Shown here: piece after piece, positions 5,348 to 7,639 of the stretch | How positions within the stretch are numbered: position 1 is the first letter of the stretch | Layout of the letters: every line of letters starts with the position of its first letter | Assembly (NCBI GenBank): GCA_025963265.1 | Contig: JAOPUY010000151.1 | Location: 1-7,639, forward strand | Length of the DNA stretch: 7,639 bases | From: Frankiales bacterium | GTDB taxonomy: Bacteria > Actinomycetota > Actinomycetes > Mycobacteriales > Jatrophihabitantaceae | Direction of reading: 5' to 3' | The notes under the pieces: generated by a model | What the model was told of the DNA's origin: nothing | The model's input: the letters and a program-made list of their open reading frames with translations, nothing else | Databases searched by the model: none | Translations under genes and position numbers: made by a program

Positions 5348-7453
5348 ATGTCGTCAGGTTCACGTCCGAGCAGGCGTCAATTCTTGGGCGGCGTCGGCGC
5401 GACCGCGGCCGCCGCCGGGCTGCTGACGGTGCTGCCGGAGGGCGTCGCCGAAGCTGCCGCGTCGGCCCGGGGGAGGGGCTCGCTCGACCACGTCGAGCAC
5501 GTCGTGATCCTGATGCAGGAGAACCGATCCTTCGACCACTATTACGGCTCGATGAAGGGCGTTCGCGGCTTCAACGACCCGGCCGCGCTGACCTTGGCCA
5601 CTGGGCAAAGCGTCTTGCATCAGCCCGATCTGCTTCGTCCGGACGGCGGATATCTGCTGCCGTTCCGGGTCGACACCAGCAAGGTGGACGGCCAGGATCT
5701 GGGCGACCTCGCCCACGACTGGGACACGACGCATCTCGCCTGGAATGGCGGCCGCTACGACCAGTGGACGGCGGCCAAGACCGACATGACGATGGGCTAC
5801 TTCGGCGAGGCTGACATCCCCCTGCACCGCGCGCTGGCCGAGGCGTTCACGATCTGCGACGCCTACCACTGCTCGATCCAGGGCCCGACCACGCCGAACC
5901 GTCTCTATCACTGGACCGGCACGATCGACCCGGCCGGGATCGCTGGCGGCCCGGCGACCGCCAATCCACCCGACTACCAGCCGGTGTACCACTGGACGAC
6001 TTACCCCGAGCGGCTCCAGAAGGCCGGCATCTCCTGGCAGGTCTATGCCAACGACGAAGTGGGCGATGGCAGCGACGGCTATGTCGGTGACTACGGCGAC
6101 AACCCGCTCTGGCTCTTCCAGGCCTATCACGACGCGCTGGCGTCGACTGACCCCGCGGTCCGGCAACTGGCCGAACGGGCCAGCCTGCGCACGGCCTGGA
6201 AGCCGGACTCGGGCCTGGGCCAGAACGTGGACCACGTCATCGCCGAGTTCGCCGCCGCCTGCGCGTCCAGCACCCTGCCCGCGGTGTCCTGGGTCGTCGC
6301 GCCCTACCTCTACAGCGAGCACCCGGCGGCCCGACCTGTCGACGGCGAGGCTTACGTGCAGGGCGTTCTCAAGGCGTTGTGGGCCAACCCCGAACTATGG
6401 GCCAAGACCGTGGTGCTGATCAACTACGACGAGAACGACGGCTTCTTCGACCACGTGCCGCCGCCGGTTCCGCCCGCGGGCACGCCGGCTGAGTTCCTGC
6501 CGGCCGTCCAACCGATCTACCAGGAGCTGCCGCCGGCTTTCGGAGCACCCACTCCGATCGGCCTCGGGCCGCGCGTCCCGATGACGGTGATCTCGCCCTG
6601 GAGCCACGGCGGTTGGGTCAACTCCCAGACCTTTGACCACACCTCGGTGCTGCGGTTTCTCGAGGCCTGGACGGGGGTGCGCGAGACGAACATCTCGGCC
6701 TGGCGGCGTTCGATCTGCGGTGACCTGACGGGCTGCTTCGACTTCGCCACGGCCTCGACGAAAATCCCGTTGCTGCCTGACTCCGGCCTGTTGCGCAAGC
6801 AGGCGGACGCGAAGGAGTCGAAGTTGCCGACCGCCGAGCCGCCGGCGCCGGGACGTCAAGTCACGCCGCGGCAGGATCCCGGCCGGCTGCAGACGCGGCC
6901 GCTGCCCTACCGGCTGCTGTCCAACGCGAGCGTGGCCGGCCCGTCGGTGGAGGTGGCGATCGCCAACACGGGCAGCGCTACCGCCGCCTTCGCGGTCTAT
7001 CCGCGCCAGCTGCTCAGCCTCGATGCGATTCCACTGGACGTCGCGGCCGGCGCCGAGGTGAAGACGGCGGTCCCGCTCGAGCCGGTCACGGGCGCCTACG
7101 ACGTGTCGGTGCACGGACCCAACGGCCATCTCCTGCGCGCGGCGGGGAACGCGCTGAGCAGTCTGACCCACGTCGAAGTCCGCCTGGCCGCAACCGGGAC
7201 CTCGGCGCAACCTCGGCTGACCCTGATTGCCACCAACGGCGGCGCCGCGCCGCGCAGCGTGACCGTCACTGGCCTGGACGGCCGGCCGGTCGTGCTGAAT
7301 CTGCGGCCCGGGGCTACCGGCACGACGACGCTGGACCCTTGGGCGAGCCAGCATGGCTGGTATGACCTCACGGTGAGCTTGGCTGGTCAGCTGGCCTATC
7401 TGCGCCGGTTCGCCGGCCACCTGGAGAACGGTCGGCCCAGCGTCACCCGCTGA
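5348..7453 (+). CDS. Tat-exported phospholipase C, phosphocholine-specific type
   Basis: Cleaves phospholipid headgroups, typically phosphatidylcholine or sphingomyelin, to diacylglycerol or ceramide plus phosphocholine, outside the membrane. Seen: a twin-arginine signal S-R9-R10-Q-F-L-G, a hydrophobic Ala/Gly stretch to ~29, and A-x-A sites near 36-40. The phosphoesterase domain (~45-500) has V-V-I-L-M-Q-E58-N59-R-S-F-D-H-Y-Y-G, G-P-T181-T182-P-N-R with the likely threonine nucleophile, N-Y-D361-E-N-D-G-F-F-D-H369 and S-P-W-S-H-G-G. Two C-terminal beta domains of the DUF756 type follow (~515-600 and ~607-690), the last ending in G-W-Y-D-L-T-V and F-A-G-H-L-E. The 701-residue length and twin C-terminal domains resemble Pseudomonas PlcH/PlcN rather than the shorter mycobacterial PlcA-D. 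The exact lipid is not determined. Two candidate PHO boxes upstream suggest induction by phosphate starvation. The gene is intact and stands alone. Confidence 0.93.
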   Translation: MSSGSRPSRRQFLGGVGATAAAAGLLTVLPEGVAEAAASARGRGSLDHVEHVVILMQENRSFDHYYGSMKGVRGFNDPAALTLATGQSVLHQPDLLRPDGGYLLPFRVDTSKVDGQDLGDLAHDWDTTHLAWNGGRYDQWTAAKTDMTMGYFGEADIPLHRALAEAFTICDAYHCSIQGPTTPNRLYHWTGTIDPAGIAGGPATANPPDYQPVYHWTTYPERLQKAGISWQVYANDEVGDGSDGYVGDYGDNPLWLFQAYHDALASTDPAVRQLAERASLRTAWKPDSGLGQNVDHVIAEFAAACASSTLPAVSWVVAPYLYSEHPAARPVDGEAYVQGVLKALWANPELWAKTVVLINYDENDGFFDHVPPPVPPAGTPAEFLPAVQPIYQELPPAFGAPTPIGLGPRVPMTVISPWSHGGWVNSQTFDHTSVLRFLEAWTGVRETNISAWRRSICGDLTGCFDFATASTKIPLLPDSGLLRKQADAKESKLPTAEPPAPGRQVTPRQDPGRLQTRPLPYRLLSNASVAGPSVEVAIANTGSATAAFAVYPRQLLSLDAIPLDVAAGAEVKTAVPLEPVTGAYDVSVHGPNGHLLRAAGNALSSLTHVEVRLAATGTSAQPRLTLIATNGGAAPRSVTVTGLDGRPVVLNLRPGATGTTTLDPWASQHGWYDLTVSLAGQLAYLRRFAGHLENGRPSVTR

Positions 7454-7461
7454 CCGGCTGT

Positions 7462-7575
7462 CCTTTCGAGCGGGACGCAGCCTTCCGGGCCGGACGCCGC
7501 CTTCCGGGCCGGAGGCAGCCTTCCGGGCCGGACGCAGCGCGCCGGGCCGGTAACAGGCCGCCCCGCCGGAAGCGG
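7462..7575. repeat. 19-bp tandem repeat array downstream of phospholipase C
   Basis: Six consecutive 19-nt units start at 7462, 7481, 7500, 7519, 7538 and 7557. The units at 7481, 7500 and 7519 are nearly identical (CCTTCCGGGCCGGACGCAG with one or two changes); the first, fifth and sixth are degenerate. Each good unit holds the odd palindrome TCCGG-G-CCGGA. The array begins 8 bp after the stop codon. With a 19-nt period each unit shifts reading frame, so it does not look like protein-coding repeat. Function unknown: a minisatellite, or stacked short hairpins acting at the transcript 3' end. Confidence 0.85.
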
Positions 7576-7588
7576 TTGAGACGTGCTG

Positions 7589-7611
7589 GGCCCGACCTGT
7601 GTCGCCGGGCC
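7589..7611 (+). terminator. GC-rich hairpin near the window end
   Basis: GGCCCG (7589-7594) pairs with CGGGCC (7606-7611); an alternative inner stem CGAC-CTGT-GTCG (7593-7604) can extend through a small bulge into the outer GGCC/GGGCC arms. It lies 136 nt after the phospholipase C stop, beyond the tandem repeats, with no T-tract. It could terminate that transcript or belong to whatever follows the window. Confidence 0.3.
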
Positions 7612-7639
7612 GAAATCCAGCCAACTCCTCTCATCGGCC

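Noticed and set aside
7462..7575. 19-bp repeats as a CRISPR array
   Set aside because: The units are directly adjacent with no spacers and are shorter than CRISPR repeats.
6395..7624. Minus-strand open frame of 409 codons opposite phospholipase C, running into the tandem repeats
   Set aside because: It is antisense to the conserved phosphoesterase and DUF756 regions and has low-complexity Arg/Gly-rich sequence.

Overview
The window is very GC-rich, with strong G/C preference at third codon positions, GTG as well as ATG starts, a Tat-exported phospholipase C and a CBS-GGDEF-EAL protein. Together these point to the chromosome of a high-GC actinobacterium. I cannot name the genus. No phage, transposon, CRISPR, tRNA or rRNA sequence is visible, and the window is almost fully coding.

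Layout: (1) positions 35-766, plus strand, a small DUF4118 membrane protein that may begin outside the window, ended by a perfect 7-bp hairpin built on its stop codon. (2) Positions 806-1786, plus strand, a complete ureohydrolase of the agmatinase/guanidinobutyrase type. It meets the next gene tail to tail with only 10 bp between them. (3) Positions 3266-1797, minus strand, a CYTH-CHAD protein (triphosphate tunnel fold plus polyphosphate-binding helical domain). (4) Positions 5123-3330, minus strand, a CBS-GGDEF-EAL cyclic-di-GMP enzyme with both catalytic motifs intact. It lies 63 bp upstream of CYTH-CHAD and is co-directional, so the two could share a transcript. (5) A 224-bp divergent intergenic region. 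(6) Positions 5348-7453, plus strand, a 701-residue Tat-secreted phosphocholine-type phospholipase C, followed by a 19-bp tandem repeat array and a hairpin near the window edge.

The most interesting signal is regulatory. The intergenic region before phospholipase C holds two pairs of adjacent 11-nt direct repeats, each unit starting GTTCA or ATTCA. This is the architecture of the actinobacterial PHO box bound by PhoP. A second cluster of GTTCACC heptamers, including an exact 18-bp tandem duplication, lies just upstream of CYTH-CHAD. Phospholipase C can release phosphate from lipid headgroups (together with phosphatases), and CHAD domains bind polyphosphate. The sequence therefore suggests a phosphate-responsive locus with a cyclic-di-GMP enzyme between the two sites. 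This is inference: the repeats are visible, while PhoP binding and co-regulation are not shown. The DUF4118 and ureohydrolase genes show no convincing version of the motif.
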